DNA from: an uncultured Shimia sp.
GTDB lineage: Bacteria > Pseudomonadota > Alphaproteobacteria > Rhodobacterales > Rhodobacteraceae
Assembly: GCA_937897325.1 (NCBI GenBank)
Contig: CALCOY010000070.1
Coordinates: forward strand, 1 to 64,000
Length of the DNA: 64,000 bases
Direction: 5' to 3'
Shown one piece after another: positions 53,550 through 62,811 of this stretch. How positions within the stretch are numbered: position 1 is the stretch's first letter; every line of letters begins with the position of its first letter. Under the pieces are notes generated by a model. The model did no database searches and had not been told where the DNA came from. It saw only the letters and a list, made by a program, of their open reading frames with translations. The position numbers and the translations under genes are program-made.

Positions 53550-54077
53550 GTGGAAAGGACAGAAACGTCACTAATTGTTCGCGCGGCCCAACCGGTTGAC
53601 GGGCCGCGCATGGCCGAAATTGACGCGGCTGGCCTCGCCACCGGTCACGCAACCTTCCGGCAAGATCCATATGATTGGGAAACCTGGCAAGCCGCCTTTG
53701 CGGACGGGCTGCGACTTGTTGCGGAAAGACAGGGGGAGGTTCTGGGCTGGGCGGGCATCTCAACCACTTCGACCCGCGAGGTCTATCGGGGCGTGGGTGA
53801 GGTCAGCGTTTATGTCGCGACCGAGGCGCGCGGCTTAGGTATAGGTGACGCCCTGCTCAGCGCGCTGATCCAGGATTCAGAGGAACGAGGATTCTGGACG
53901 CTGATCGCCCAGATCTTTCCCGAAAACGCGGCCAGTGTGGCACTGCATCAGCGCCATGGATTTAACGTGCTCGCCTGCCGCAAAGGTCTTGGGCGCATGG
54001 GCTACGGCCCGCGCGAAGGTCAATGGCGCGATGTTCTATTCCTCGAACGCCGCAGCACCTTCACGGGGCAGGATTGA
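53550..54077 (+). CDS. GNAT family N-acetyltransferase (phosphinothricin acetyltransferase-like)
   Basis: Acetyltransferase of 175 residues resembling the Pat/Bar/MddA group. It has DGPRMAEIDAAGLATGHATFRQDP, EVLGWAGISTTSTREVYRGVGEVSVYVATEARGLGIGDALLSALI (in part: VYVATEARGLGIGDALL, the acetyl-CoA loop), and SVALHQRHGFNVLAC. Known relatives acetylate phosphinothricin, methionine sulphoximine or other amino acids. GTG start at 53550, GGAGG just upstream. It is divergent from gltS and its stop meets the convergent cupin gene without a gap. Confidence 0.88.
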   Translation: MERTETSLIVRAAQPVDGPRMAEIDAAGLATGHATFRQDPYDWETWQAAFADGLRLVAERQGEVLGWAGISTTSTREVYRGVGEVSVYVATEARGLGIGDALLSALIQDSEERGFWTLIAQIFPENAASVALHQRHGFNVLACRKGLGRMGYGPREGQWRDVLFLERRSTFTGQD

Positions 54078-55031
54078 TCAACCCCTCCAGGTCGGCCCCG
54101 CTGGGTCCTTCGTCGCCGTGATCCGATAAAGGCTCGCCTCTCCGGTCATCGAAGGGCTTAGCGCGTGCGCCTCACCGGGAAGCATCAGCGCCGTATCCCC
54201 GGGGTTTAGAACCCGCGTGCCATCTTCGGTGCGCAGCCGCCAATAACCGCGCATCGGCATCAGGACTACATGTTTGTCCTGGGCACGCATCTCGTCGGCT
54301 TCCGATCCGCGCGTCAAAAAGTCCACCGCAAACCCCGGCCGATCCTTCAAAAGCGCATCCGGCCCAATTACTTTCGCCGGTGCCTTCCCCGCCAGCGCCA
54401 TCAGATCCCAGTAGCGCGCAACGTGATGTGGTACGACCTCGCCCGCAGTCACCTCCGGATAATCGGCAAGTTCCGCGTCGCCCAGGACAGGCATCGGCGT
54501 CACGTCTCCGGGCAAAGTCTCTCCCCGCTTGGTGTCGTAAAGCCGCCCATTGTCGCCCAGAACCAGACCATGCCCCGCCGCGTCCTCGATCACCTGTGGC
54601 GCCCAGATCACTCCACCCCCGGCATCGTCGCCCCCAAGGATCGCCATGATCATCCCGTAATCGGTCCCGATATTCTCGAACCCGCGGAAGATACCCGTGG
54701 GGATGTTGAAAATGTCGCCCTCCTCCAAAACAACCTCACCCGCATCGCCCCAACGCCCCCAGAAAAAGCGCCAGCGCCCCTTGAGGACAAAGAACACCTC
54801 GGCCGTGCGATGGCTGTGCAGCGAATTCCGGCATTTCGGGGGTTGTCCCGCCGCACCGATGTTGAAACCCGGCCTTTCGCGAATATGCACATGCTGATCG
54901 GGGCTTTCACTGACCCCTCCCCCGATGATCGTGAAATTCTCTTTCTGGTCACTGCCCGGCGTGTGGGCGTCGATGAAGGCCGTCTTGCAGGGGATCAGAT
55001 CACCGTAGCGCACGATGCGGTCGTCTCTCAT
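54078..55031 (-). CDS. Bicupin domain protein
   Basis: A 317-residue two-cupin protein from [16 protein letters not shown]. Cupin 1: NSLHSHRTAEVFFVLKGRWRFFWG, holding two His and a Glu as metal ligands, and GDIFNIPTGIFRGFEN, where the last His ligand position is Arg or Phe. Cupin 2 at the C-terminus: VLMPMRGYWRLRTEDGTRVLNPGDTALMLPGEAHAL, with a weaker metal site. Start at 55031 gives a 4-bp overlap with lacI. The domain set is like that of dioxygenases or sugar/quercetin-type isomerases. Its role is probably catalysis in the pathway controlled by the adjacent LacI protein. Confidence 0.82.
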   Translation of the reverse strand: MRDDRIVRYGDLIPCKTAFIDAHTPGSDQKENFTIIGGGVSESPDQHVHIRERPGFNIGAAGQPPKCRNSLHSHRTAEVFFVLKGRWRFFWGRWGDAGEVVLEEGDIFNIPTGIFRGFENIGTDYGMIMAILGGDDAGGGVIWAPQVIEDAAGHGLVLGDNGRLYDTKRGETLPGDVTPMPVLGDAELADYPEVTAGEVVPHHVARYWDLMALAGKAPAKVIGPDALLKDRPGFAVDFLTRGSEADEMRAQDKHVVLMPMRGYWRLRTEDGTRVLNPGDTALMLPGEAHALSPSMTGEASLYRITATKDPAGPTWRG

Positions 55032-56077
55032 GGGATGTCTCTCTTGTTGGATTGCGGCCATCCGGCGGGCACCCGGGCCGATTTTCGCAAGATGAGCGGG
55101 GCCGCCACCCGCACGGCATAGGGCGCGGCACCAGGATCCTCGATCTGATCCAACAGTGCGGCCACCGTCGCCTCGACCATCCGGTTGGCACGCTGGCGCA
55201 ATGTCGTCAGTTGATAGGCCAGCCATGCCGCCCCCGGCACATCGTCAAAACCGACGACGGACACTTCACCCGGCACATCAAGACCGAGTTCGAAGCGCAA
55301 TATGTCCATCACGATAAGCGCCATGTGATCATTGGCCACGAAAACCGCATCCGGGCGTTGATCCTCAGGCTTATTAAACAGTGTGAAAGCTGCAACCTTG
55401 GTCGCCGCGTTGTCATAGCCGCCTACTGCCCGCGCAAAAAGATCGCGGTCCGCCTCTGCAAGCCCCGCGCAAAAGCCAGCCTCCCGATCCCGCTGGGTCG
55501 ATGCCCCTTCCCAACCCGCGATATAGCTGATGCGCGTGTGGCCTCCTGCCGCAAGGAACCGCGCAACCTCTCGTCCGCCCGCCCGATTGTCTGAGGTGAC
55601 GGAGGATACCGTCTTATCATCCTGATGGCGGTTGAAAAGAACCACGGGCACGCCCACCGCCCGGCAGCGCGCCGCCACGTCTGACGAGAGAGAGACCGAT
55701 GCCAGAATGATTCCCTCGACCTGATAGTCAAGGATCTGCTGCAAGACGCCATCGACATCTTCGCGCGTGTTCGAGGCCATAAACACCAGCACGTGATAGC
55801 CCTGCGCCTGCAAGGCCTCCGACAGTTTTTCTAACGCCGTCGGGTAAAACTGATTGTCAAGATAGGCCATCATAACGCCGATTATCCGTGTCTTGCCCGA
55901 GACCATCGCCCGCGCCAGCACGTTGGGTCGGTAACCCAGTTCAGCTGCGGCCTTGCGCACCCTCGCTTCGGTTGCCTTGGCCACCGGGGCGCCGGGAGTG
56001 AAAACACGGCTGACCGCCGACTGACTAACCCCCGCAAGGGCCGCGACATGAGTCGAGGTGACCTTCCTATCAATCAC
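55028..56077 (-). CDS. LacI family transcriptional regulator
   Basis: A 349-residue regulator. N-terminal HTH ([43 protein letters not shown]) and a type I periplasmic-binding-protein-like ligand domain ([16 protein letters not shown]...[44 protein letters not shown] in parts). The GTG start at 56077 gives a 4-bp overlap (GTGA) with the hisD-like stop; a frame going back to 56155 lies within that gene. It is expressed with the dehydrogenase and cupin genes and probably binds the palindrome upstream of the operon. Confidence 0.92.
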   Translation of the reverse strand: MIDRKVTSTHVAALAGVSQSAVSRVFTPGAPVAKATEARVRKAAAELGYRPNVLARAMVSGKTRIIGVMMAYLDNQFYPTALEKLSEALQAQGYHVLVFMASNTREDVDGVLQQILDYQVEGIILASVSLSSDVAARCRAVGVPVVLFNRHQDDKTVSSVTSDNRAGGREVARFLAAGGHTRISYIAGWEGASTQRDREAGFCAGLAEADRDLFARAVGGYDNAATKVAAFTLFNKPEDQRPDAVFVANDHMALIVMDILRFELGLDVPGEVSVVGFDDVPGAAWLAYQLTTLRQRANRMVEATVAALLDQIEDPGAAPYAVRVAAPLILRKSARVPAGWPQSNKRDIP

Positions 56078-57402
56078 TCGGCTGCGTCCCGATAGGGTGC
56101 CCCTTCCCCATAGGGCACGTTCACCCCGCCATAGCGACGCACGCGGATATTGCACTGTTCTGCATGTCCAACAAAGCCCTCGAGCATGCAGAGGCGTGAT
56201 CCGTATTCGCCCATAAGAGTCGCCGCTTCATCCGTCAGAACCTTCTGATAGGAATGCGTCTTGAGATATTTGCCAACCCAAAGCCCGCCCGTGTAGCGCC
56301 CGGATTTCTTTGTTGGCAGTGTGTGGTTCGTCCCGATCACCTTGTCGCCGTTGGCAACATTGGTCCGCGGCCCGAGGAACAGCGCACCGTAGCAGGTCAT
56401 GTTCTCCAGATACCAATCATCTCGATCCGTCATCACCTGCACATGTTCCGAGGCGATGTCATCAGCCACCGCCAGCATCTCGTCATGGTCTTCGCAAAGG
56501 ATGACCTCGCCGTAGTCCTCCCAGCTTTTGGCCGCCGTATCGGCCGTTGGCAGGATCTTCAGGATACGCGCGATCTCGGCCAGCGTATCGTCGGCCAGTC
56601 TGCGCGAGTTCGTCAGCAAAACGGCGGGGGAGTTGTAGCCGTGCTCGGCCTGCCCCAGCAGATCCGTTGCGCACATCTCGCCATCCACAGTGTCATCGGC
56701 GATCACCATCGTTTCGGTCGGTCCGGCGAACAGGTCGATCCCCACCCGTCCGAAAAGCTGCCGTTTGGCTTCTGCCACAAAGGCATTGCCCGGCCCAACC
56801 AGCAGATGCACCGGATCAATCGTCTCGGTCCCAAGCGCCATGGCCCCCACTGCCTGAATGCCGCCCAGCACATGTATCTCGTGGGCTCCGCCCATCTGCA
56901 TGGCGGCGATTACACCCGGGTTCGGTTCCCCCTTGAAAGGTGGCGTGCAGGCGATGATGCGCGGTACACCTGCCACGCGTGCCGTCGCGACTGACATATG
57001 GGCCGAGGCTACCATTGGGAATTTACCGCCCGGCACGTAGCAGCCCACCGATTGGACGGGGATATTCTTATGGCCGAGGATCACACCGGGCATCGTCTCG
57101 ATTTCAATGTCCCGCATACTGTCGCGCTGCGCCTGCGCAAAAGCGCTGACCTGATCATGCGCAAAGCGGATATCGGCCATTTCGCGATCAGAGACTTTTG
57201 ATACGATCGCTTCAATCTCATTGTCTGACAAACGAAAGCTGCGCGGAGTGTAGCTGTCGAATTTTTCGGACAGCTCTCGCACCGCCGCATCGCCACGCGC
57301 TTCTATGTCCTTGAGGGTTGTCTCGACAATATCGCGGATCTTGGCATCTTCGTCCGCTCGCTCCGCTTCAACCCTGCCACGTTTGAGATATGTGATAGCC
57401 AT
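56074..57402 (-). CDS. Histidinol dehydrogenase-family enzyme, possibly HpsN-like
   Basis: Zinc-dependent NAD dehydrogenase of the HisD family, 442 residues from [19 protein letters not shown]. Zinc and catalytic positions are intact: LGQAEHG (Gln and His), the ASEHV Glu-His pair, the Asp of [13 protein letters not shown], and GHAEQC near the end. The gene is far from any his operon and is linked to LacI and cupin genes, so it is probably a catabolic paralogue, such as sulfopropanediol 3-dehydrogenase (HpsN) known in roseobacters. Which alcohol it oxidises is not shown. GGGAGCCGAGG lies before the ATG. Confidence 0.87.
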   Translation of the reverse strand: MAITYLKRGRVEAERADEDAKIRDIVETTLKDIEARGDAAVRELSEKFDSYTPRSFRLSDNEIEAIVSKVSDREMADIRFAHDQVSAFAQAQRDSMRDIEIETMPGVILGHKNIPVQSVGCYVPGGKFPMVASAHMSVATARVAGVPRIIACTPPFKGEPNPGVIAAMQMGGAHEIHVLGGIQAVGAMALGTETIDPVHLLVGPGNAFVAEAKRQLFGRVGIDLFAGPTETMVIADDTVDGEMCATDLLGQAEHGYNSPAVLLTNSRRLADDTLAEIARILKILPTADTAAKSWEDYGEVILCEDHDEMLAVADDIASEHVQVMTDRDDWYLENMTCYGALFLGPRTNVANGDKVIGTNHTLPTKKSGRYTGGLWVGKYLKTHSYQKVLTDEAATLMGEYGSRLCMLEGFVGHAEQCNIRVRRYGGVNVPYGEGAPYRDAAE

Positions 57403-57422
57403 CGCCTCGGCTCCCAGGCCAT

Positions 57423-57436
57423 TGCATACGTATGCA
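57423..57436. promoter_or_regulatory. Perfect 14-bp palindrome, likely LacI operator
   Basis: TGCATACGTATGCA, fully self-complementary with a central CG pair as LacI-family operators have, is 21 bp upstream of the hisD-like start. TTGCAT followed about 16 bases later by TTATCC on the same minus strand would place a promoter just before it, so the operator would sit at the transcription start. The local regulator gene is the third partner of the operon. Confidence 0.8.
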
Positions 57437-57502
57437 TCCACGGATAAGAAGCGCATGGCGCCAATGCAAGGCAAAATACCCAGCGATCTCCCGGCACTCA
57501 CT

Positions 57503-57784
57503 TTTCGTTTGAAAGAGCGGCCGTGTGCTGCGTTAACGCGGGTTTTTGCCGATATCGCACCGACGCAATGCCGACATCATACCAACGTGTAACTGATAGC
57601 GAAACGTCTTGTTTCAATTGGTTAAGAGGTCGCCTCGCATGGTCCGCGGCAAGACATCGACCACCTTCAGCGGGCACGCTGCGGCGGGATCCCGCCAGCT
57701 TTCGTCAAATTGTCGAAGACAGGGCCCATTCCTGCCCTTTTTCGGATTTAGCTAAAACGCATAACAAGTTCGAAAGATGCCGCC
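57503..57784. other. Intergenic region, no gene seen
   Basis: Upstream of the HisD-like operon and before a small plus-strand ORF. Frames here lack family features. It probably contains the -35 part of the minus-strand promoter and a promoter for the small ORF, but no other motif stood out. Confidence 0.4.
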
Positions 57785-57961
57785 ATGATGCACTATCGCA
57801 AACCTGTGACCAACCGCCACGCCCGGCTGTTCGAACTGCTGCGCCAGGAAAGTCAGGCCGATTTCACAACAGAACGGCTGACCGAAAAGCGCGCGCCCAA
57901 GCAGGTCGCCATTGACAACTTCAAGGTTGTCGCGATGACGTCTTTCCAGCGTAAGTCCTGA
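57785..57961 (+). CDS. Small conserved-looking hypothetical protein
   Basis: A 58-residue frame beginning MMHYRKPVTNRHARLFELLRQE. The sequence is basic and hydrophilic, without low complexity, and ends FQRKS. AAAGATG lies a few bases upstream. It ends 3 bp before the convergent rlmE stop. Its amino-acid composition and third-position GC look like a real gene, but no family is recognised. A DNA- or RNA-binding role is possible given the charge. Confidence 0.5.
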   Translation: MMHYRKPVTNRHARLFELLRQESQADFTTERLTEKRAPKQVAIDNFKVVAMTSFQRKS

Positions 57962-57964
57962 ATT

Positions 57965-58666
57965 TCAGCCTCTAAAGCCCTGCGCAACAACGAACTTCTC
58001 TGAGCTATCGGACCGCGACGACGGCGGTTTGAAATTCGCGACCTTTGTGAATTTCTGTTTCAAGAGCTTCTGCAGATCGCCCTCGGCGCCTCCCGCCAGA
58101 ACCTTCGCCACGAATGTCCCGCCCGGATCCAGCACATCGAATGCGAAATAGGCGGCCGCCTCACACAAAGCGATGATGCGCAGGTGATCCGTTTGCTTGT
58201 GTCCGGATGAAGCTGCGGCCATGTCCGACATCACCACGTCGGCACGTCCGTCCAACCAAGCTTTAACCTGCGCGTCTGCATCATCGGCCATAAAATCCAG
58301 TTGATAAAGCTCCGCGCCTGCGATCGGCTCGACCTCTTGCAGGTCTACACCCAGAACACGCCCCACGGCTTTGCCCTGTTTTTCGCTCAATGCATTCACA
58401 CGCTTGACCGCCACCTGACACCAACCACCCGGTGCGCAACCCAGATCGACCACCCGCGCACCGGACATTAGGAAGCGATATTTATCGTCTAATTCCAGTA
58501 TCTTGAAGGCCGCTCTTCCCCGGTAGCCCTCCGACTTGGCGCGCTTGACATAGGGATCATTCAACTGCCGTTGCAGCCAGCGGGTCGAACTGAGCTTGCG
58601 CCCTCTTGCTGTCTTCACCTTGACCTTTAGATCGCGTTGTCCGCGTCCAGAACTGTTTTTGGTCAT
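57965..58666 (-). CDS. rlmE: 23S rRNA (uridine-2'-O)-methyltransferase RlmE
   Basis: SAM-dependent methyltransferase of Um2552 in the ribosomal A-loop (FtsJ/RrmJ). 233 residues from [34 protein letters not shown]. It has the SAM loop [15 protein letters not shown] and the K-D-K-E tetrad: Lys in [17 protein letters not shown], Asp in [14 protein letters not shown], Lys in [10 protein letters not shown] and Glu in [13 protein letters not shown]. Start at 58666, since the frame beyond it runs toward the Ppx/GppA gene end. It follows that gene by 28 bp. Confidence 0.94.
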   Translation of the reverse strand: MTKNSSGRGQRDLKVKVKTARGRKLSSTRWLQRQLNDPYVKRAKSEGYRGRAAFKILELDDKYRFLMSGARVVDLGCAPGGWCQVAVKRVNALSEKQGKAVGRVLGVDLQEVEPIAGAELYQLDFMADDADAQVKAWLDGRADVVMSDMAAASSGHKQTDHLRIIALCEAAAYFAFDVLDPGGTFVAKVLAGGAEGDLQKLLKQKFTKVANFKPPSSRSDSSEKFVVAQGFRG

Positions 58667-58694
58667 TATGTCCTCATTGGCCCAAGCGCGACAC

Positions 58695-59807
58695 TTAACG
58701 CGGGCTCTTGCCCAGCACGCCATCCGCGCTCATCTGCGCGTACAGCAGCCCTTCGCGCAGTCCCCGATCCGCCACCGACAGCCGGTCCGTCGGCCAACAG
58801 CGCATGAGTGCCTGCAGGATCGCTGCACCAGACATAATCAGCGCGTGCCGCTCATGCCCGATGCGCGGGTCTGCCCGGCGTCCGCCCGGCCCCATATCCA
58901 AATAGCTGCGGATCACCTTGTCGATCTGATCGGAAGACATGCGCAACCCATCCACCTTTGTGCGATCATAGCGTTTTAGACCGAGATGGCTCGCCGCAAC
59001 GGTCGTCACCGTCCCGGATGTGCCTACGATCTGAAACCGGCGTTGCGGGGTCAGATCATGATAGGGCGTGAAGTCATTCAGGTTTTCCTCAAAAAACCAA
59101 CTCATTAAGGCAAAGCGAGCCGAGTCATCCTCGACATCATTGAATTGCTCGCGCAGGGTCGCCACACCAAGGGGCACGCTGATCCAGTCGACGACCTGCG
59201 CCTGTGGACGATCCCTCTGACCGGTCTTGAATCCAGCATGCAGCCGCATGATCGCGTGTGGTCGATCAGTCGGCGGCACACCGCCTATGTCGATCCAGAC
59301 AAGCTCGGTCGAGCCGCCGCCTATATCGACGACCAGCAGGTTTTCGGTTTTCGGACTTACCAGCGGCGCGCAGGATATAACTGCAAGCCGCGCCTCTTCT
59401 TCGGGCTCTATGATGTCAAGCCGCAGGCCCGTTTCCCGATGAATGCGGGCGATGAATTCCTTTGCGTTGATCGCCCGCCGACATGCCTCCGTTGCGACCA
59501 GCCGCATCCGGCGAACCTTGTGTTTCTTCAGCTTCTGCTGACAGATGCGCAACGCCTGAACTGTTCGCGCCATAGAAGAACGCGACAGCCTGCCGGACTT
59601 CTCAAGGCCCAGCCCAAGCTGAACCGACTTCGAGAAACTGTCGACCACATGAAAACCCGAACCACGCGGTTCGGCGATCAACATACGACAAGAATTCGTA
59701 CCAAGGTCCAGCGCCGCATACAGTCCGGCGGGTCGTTTGGCACGCGGCGCGGTGGCCTGAGCCGGTTTTTCAAGCGCGTCCGCACCGTTGGGACGCTTTG
59801 GCGCCAT
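58695..59807 (-). CDS. Ppx/GppA family exopolyphosphatase/pppGpp phosphatase
   Basis: Actin-like-ATPase-fold phosphatase of 370 residues that acts on polyphosphate or pppGpp. Phosphate-1 motif: [18 protein letters not shown]; adenosine/phosphate-2 region: [31 protein letters not shown] is the third signature. It lacks the C-terminal HD domain of E. coli Ppx, so it is the short alphaproteobacterial form. Expressed with rlmE. Which substrate it prefers cannot be read from sequence. Confidence 0.9.
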   Translation of the reverse strand: MAPKRPNGADALEKPAQATAPRAKRPAGLYAALDLGTNSCRMLIAEPRGSGFHVVDSFSKSVQLGLGLEKSGRLSRSSMARTVQALRICQQKLKKHKVRRMRLVATEACRRAINAKEFIARIHRETGLRLDIIEPEEEARLAVISCAPLVSPKTENLLVVDIGGGSTELVWIDIGGVPPTDRPHAIMRLHAGFKTGQRDRPQAQVVDWISVPLGVATLREQFNDVEDDSARFALMSWFFEENLNDFTPYHDLTPQRRFQIVGTSGTVTTVAASHLGLKRYDRTKVDGLRMSSDQIDKVIRSYLDMGPGGRRADPRIGHERHALIMSGAAILQALMRCWPTDRLSVADRGLREGLLYAQMSADGVLGKSPR

Positions 59808-60004
59808 GACTTTGCGCCTTTCATATCGAGTTGAGAAAAACGATAGGACGAGATTGCGAGCCGCGCAAGTGGCTTGACTGCAAGCCTCTGGTCCGACCCA
59901 ACAATTTGGCGCCGCGTCGTTTGCGACTTTGCTTTTGTCGAAAACGTGCGAAACAGCAGGAAGCGCCTATCTTATGCAGGCAACAATCAAGGGAGAGGAT
60001 TCGC

Positions 60005-60301
60005 ATGCCCGACGTCACCATCGTTTATTGGCGTGACATTCCAGCGCAAGTCATCGTCGGCAAAGGGCGCCGCGGGGCCAAGCGCCAACTTGCGGAACGC
60101 TTCGAACAAGCGATCGACCGGGCTGCCATGAAAGTAAACGCTAAGGATACGGACGCCTATCTAGCAGAATGGCGAAAGGCCGACCCGTATCCCGTTGAGG
60201 GCGAACCGCGAGAGATTGCCCAAGCTGAGGCGACGCGACTTGAAAACGAGTATGACACCGCAAAGATCAAGGCACTGATTGACAACGACGGCTGGGCCTA
60301 G
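60005..60301 (+). CDS. 'Virulence factor' family protein (Virulence_fact/PF13769-like)
   Basis: A 98-residue protein starting at 60005 (MPDVTIVYWRDIPAQVIVGKGRRGAKRQLAERFEQAIDRAAMK). AGGGAGAGGA lies just before the ATG; the frame to 59831 has no such site. The family is small, alpha+beta, and its name comes from a broad screen and not from a biochemical role. In roseobacters it is linked to metF-type genes, as here, followed after 26 bp by a metF homologue. It may be a small subunit or chaperone of one-carbon enzymes. Confidence 0.82.
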   Translation: MPDVTIVYWRDIPAQVIVGKGRRGAKRQLAERFEQAIDRAAMKVNAKDTDAYLAEWRKADPYPVEGEPREIAQAEATRLENEYDTAKIKALIDNDGWA

Positions 60302-60327
60302 GCGCCGCATTCCGAAGGGAGACTGGG

Positions 60328-61257
60328 ATGGCATTGCTGAAATTTCGCAGAGATGAGGGACCCGTCGCGGGCAGTCTCAGCCCCGAGGTTGAAACCTTTC
60401 TGAAGGATTATTCGATCGAGGTGATGCCGCGCACCGCCGAAAAGATCGACGATTTCCGCGCAATTCTCCCAGAAGGTACCCGCGTCTACATCGCACATAT
60501 CGAGGGCACACCGATCAACGATATGGTTGCGACGGCCAAACGCCTGAATGCGCAAGGTTTCCCGGTGATGCCGCATTTTCCAGCCCGCATCATCAAGGAC
60601 CGTGCGACGCTGGAGGACTGGATCGCACGATACCAGGGTGAGGCGGATGTGCGTCAGGCCCTGCTTTTGGCCGGTGGAGTCGACAGACCACATGGCGATT
60701 TCGAAAGCTCGATCCAACTCATGGAGACGGGTGCATTTGACAAAGCCGGTTTCAAACGGCTGCATGTGGCCGGACATCCCGAAGGGAACAAGGACATCGA
60801 CCCGGATGGCGGGATGCGCAATGTTGAAGCGGCCCTGCATTGGAAGCAGGGCTTCTGTGAACGTACTGATGCCAAGATGGCCATCGCGACGCAGTTTGCT
60901 TTCGAGGCCGGGCCGATCATCGCTTGGGCAGATGCCTTGAAAAAAGCTGGGGTGAATTTGCCCATCCATATCGGCATCGCCGGGCCCGCAAAGCTTCAGA
61001 CGCTTATCAAGTTCTCGATCGCCTGTGGTGTCGGCCCTTCCCTGCGGGTGCTGCAGCGACGGGCAAAAGATGTGACAAAGCTGCTGCTTCCATTTGAGCC
61101 GGTCGAGGTCATCTCAGATCTGGCGGCGCACAAAGCCCAAAACCCGGATTTCAATGTCACGCACGTGCATTTCTTTCCGCTCGGGGGTATCAAGACCAGC
61201 GCGCATTGGGCCATAGAAAACGGTGGATCGTCCGCCGTGCCTGCAAATGCCGCCTGA
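60328..61257 (+). CDS. Methylenetetrahydrofolate reductase family protein
   Basis: TIM-barrel flavoprotein of 309 residues, a distant MetF form. The start is RRDEGPVAGSLSPEVETFLKDYSIEVMPRTAEKI, with the Glu early in the barrel. Core segments: VYIAHIEGTPINDMVATAKRLNAQGFPVMPHFPAR, LLLAGGVDRPHGDFESSIQL, HVAGHPEGN, TQFAFEAGPIIAWADALKKAG, PIHIGIAGPAKL. It reduces 5,10-methylene-THF to 5-methyl-THF or runs in the reverse direction in C1 catabolism. It precedes a methyl-THF:corrinoid methyltransferase gene by 12 bp, so the product would be used by that protein. Confidence 0.9.
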   Translation: MALLKFRRDEGPVAGSLSPEVETFLKDYSIEVMPRTAEKIDDFRAILPEGTRVYIAHIEGTPINDMVATAKRLNAQGFPVMPHFPARIIKDRATLEDWIARYQGEADVRQALLLAGGVDRPHGDFESSIQLMETGAFDKAGFKRLHVAGHPEGNKDIDPDGGMRNVEAALHWKQGFCERTDAKMAIATQFAFEAGPIIAWADALKKAGVNLPIHIGIAGPAKLQTLIKFSIACGVGPSLRVLQRRAKDVTKLLLPFEPVEVISDLAAHKAQNPDFNVTHVHFFPLGGIKTSAHWAIENGGSSAVPANAA

Positions 61258-61269
61258 GGACCCAAAGGA

Positions 61270-62331
61270 ATGACGCAAACCATTGTCGAATCGAAGTCAA
61301 AGACCGCAATCATCGGCTTTGACCAGCCGTTCTGCGTGATCGGGGAGCGGATCAATCCGACCGGCCGCAAGAAACTGGCAGCCGAGCTGGAAGCCGGAGA
61401 TTTCTCGACAGTTGAAAAAGACGCGCTGGCGCAAGTGGCTGCCGGTGCCACGGTGCTCGATGTGAATGCGGGCGTGGTCTACAATTCCAACCCCGATCCG
61501 AATGAGACCGAGCCGCCTCTGATGCGGAAGATGATCGAGCTTGTGCAAGGCCTTGTGGATGTGCCGCTCTGCATCGACAGTTCTGTGCCCGGGGCGCTAG
61601 AGGCCGGGCTAGAAGTCTGCGAAGGGCGCCCGTTGTTGAATTCGGTCACGGGCGAAGAAGAGCGGCTGGAGGTGATCCTGCCGCTGGTCAAAAAGTACAA
61701 CGTGCCCGTCGTGGCGATCTCGAACGACGATACAGGCATTTCCGAGGATCCGGACGTGCGCTTTGCGGTCGCCAAGAAGATCGTCGAACATGCTGCAGAT
61801 TACGGCATTCCGGCTCATGACATCGTGGTCGATCCTTTGGTCATGCCCGTAGGTGCGATGGCAACGGCCGGCCTGCAGGTCTTTACGCTGGTCCGCCGCT
61901 TGCGCGAGGAACTGGGCGTGAACACCACTTGCGGCGCTTCCAACATCAGCTTCGGCCTGCCCAACCGACATGGTATCAATAACGCCTTTCTGCCTATGGC
62001 GATGGGGGCTGGCATGACATCCGCGATCATGAACCCCGTCGCCCTGCCCATAGGTCCCACAAAGATTGCGGAAAAACGTTCTGAAGTGAGCGCGGCTGGT
62101 ATCATGTTGCCCGAAGGCATGGACGACGAAGCCTTTGTTCAGATGTTTGGCCTCGGTTCAACCAAATCGCGCCCGGGCAAGGAAATGGAAGCCATCCGAG
62201 CCGCCAATTTCCTGACCGACAATGATCCACACGGTGGCGAATGGATCCGGTTTAACAAGGCGACTGACGCCGCCGGCGGGGAAGGTCGCGGACGCGGTGG
62301 CCGCGCGGGCGGGCGACGTCGCCGCGCTTAG
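61270..62331 (+). CDS. Methyltetrahydrofolate:cobalamin methyltransferase with Arg/Gly tail
   Basis: Pterin-binding TIM-barrel protein, 353 residues, matching the methyl-THF domain of MetH: VIGERINPTGRKKLAAELEAGDF, VDVNAGVVYNSNPDPNETEPP, IDSSVPGALEAGLE, NSVTGEEERLEVILPLV, and DIVVDPLVMPVG. In roseobacters MetH is split into separate proteins, and I recall that the methyl-THF part is an independent gene of this kind. A homocysteine domain and B12 domain are not in the window. The final 19 residues are Gly/Arg-rich (GRGRGGRAGGRRRR), which is unusual and may bind nucleic acid. A terminator follows. Confidence 0.88.
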   Translation: MTQTIVESKSKTAIIGFDQPFCVIGERINPTGRKKLAAELEAGDFSTVEKDALAQVAAGATVLDVNAGVVYNSNPDPNETEPPLMRKMIELVQGLVDVPLCIDSSVPGALEAGLEVCEGRPLLNSVTGEEERLEVILPLVKKYNVPVVAISNDDTGISEDPDVRFAVAKKIVEHAADYGIPAHDIVVDPLVMPVGAMATAGLQVFTLVRRLREELGVNTTCGASNISFGLPNRHGINNAFLPMAMGAGMTSAIMNPVALPIGPTKIAEKRSEVSAAGIMLPEGMDDEAFVQMFGLGSTKSRPGKEMEAIRAANFLTDNDPHGGEWIRFNKATDAAGGEGRGRGGRAGGRRRRA

Positions 62332-62361
62332 ACGCTCGATACGATACCACTTCGGGATCAG

Positions 62362-62394
62362 GAAAGCCGACCAAAGGGTCGGCTTTCTCTTTTG
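62362..62394 (+). terminator. Intrinsic terminator after the C1 operon
   Basis: GAAAGCCGACC and GGTCGGCTTTC make an 11-bp stem around a 4-base loop (AAAG), followed by TCTTTT. It lies about 30 bases after the methyltransferase stop and before the STAS gene, so the chemotaxis genes have their own transcription. Confidence 0.85.
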
Positions 62395-62532
62395 GACGTC
62401 GATATTTCTTCTCGTCAATCCCCTGCCCGTAACGCTGTTTTAAGAAACGCTCCGATACACCCGGTGCATCTGATTGCACAGATGGAGAAATTCTATGGCC
62501 AACGGATATCAAAACGCCACCGGGGCGGGCTG

Positions 62533-62811
62533 ATGACGGAAACCGTCAAACTTCGGCCCCGCCTTGATCTGGTTTCGGCACCCGACCTGCTGGCCGATCT
62601 GATGTCTGCGGACAAGACCGGCCCACTTGAAGTTGATGCTGGTGAGGTCATCCATCTTGGCGCCTTGGGTCTGCAGATCCTGATCGCCTCTGGACTTGAG
62701 ACAAAGGCTGCGGGCGGCCAGATGCGCTTGCGGCATGTGGGTGATGATCTTGAGGAGCAGCTTCATGTCTCCGGCCTGACCATCCAAAACATCGAAGAGG
62801 GTGCGACATGA
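62533..62811 (+). CDS. STAS domain protein
   Basis: A 92-residue anti-sigma-factor-antagonist-type protein, start at 62533 (MTETVKLRPRLDLVSAPDLLADLM); upstream GGGGCGGGC may be the ribosome site. STAS core: GPLEVDAGEVIHLGALGLQILIASG with the conserved D-x-x-x-x-x-x-S/A-x-G position as HLGALG, so the usual phosphorylatable Ser is Ala. This is typical of STAS proteins in alphaproteobacterial che clusters. It overlaps cheY by 4 bp. Confidence 0.85.
   Translation: MTETVKLRPRLDLVSAPDLLADLMSADKTGPLEVDAGEVIHLGALGLQILIASGLETKAAGGQMRLRHVGDDLEEQLHVSGLTIQNIEEGAT

Noticed and set aside
54270-55121. 283-codon plus-strand frame
   Set aside because: Antisense to the cupin and the end of lacI, which have clear domain motifs.
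60302-61269. Riboswitch (cobalamin or SAM type) in the one-carbon operon
   Set aside because: The gaps before the second and third genes are 26 and 12 bases, too short, and the region before the first gene shows no recognisable conserved box.
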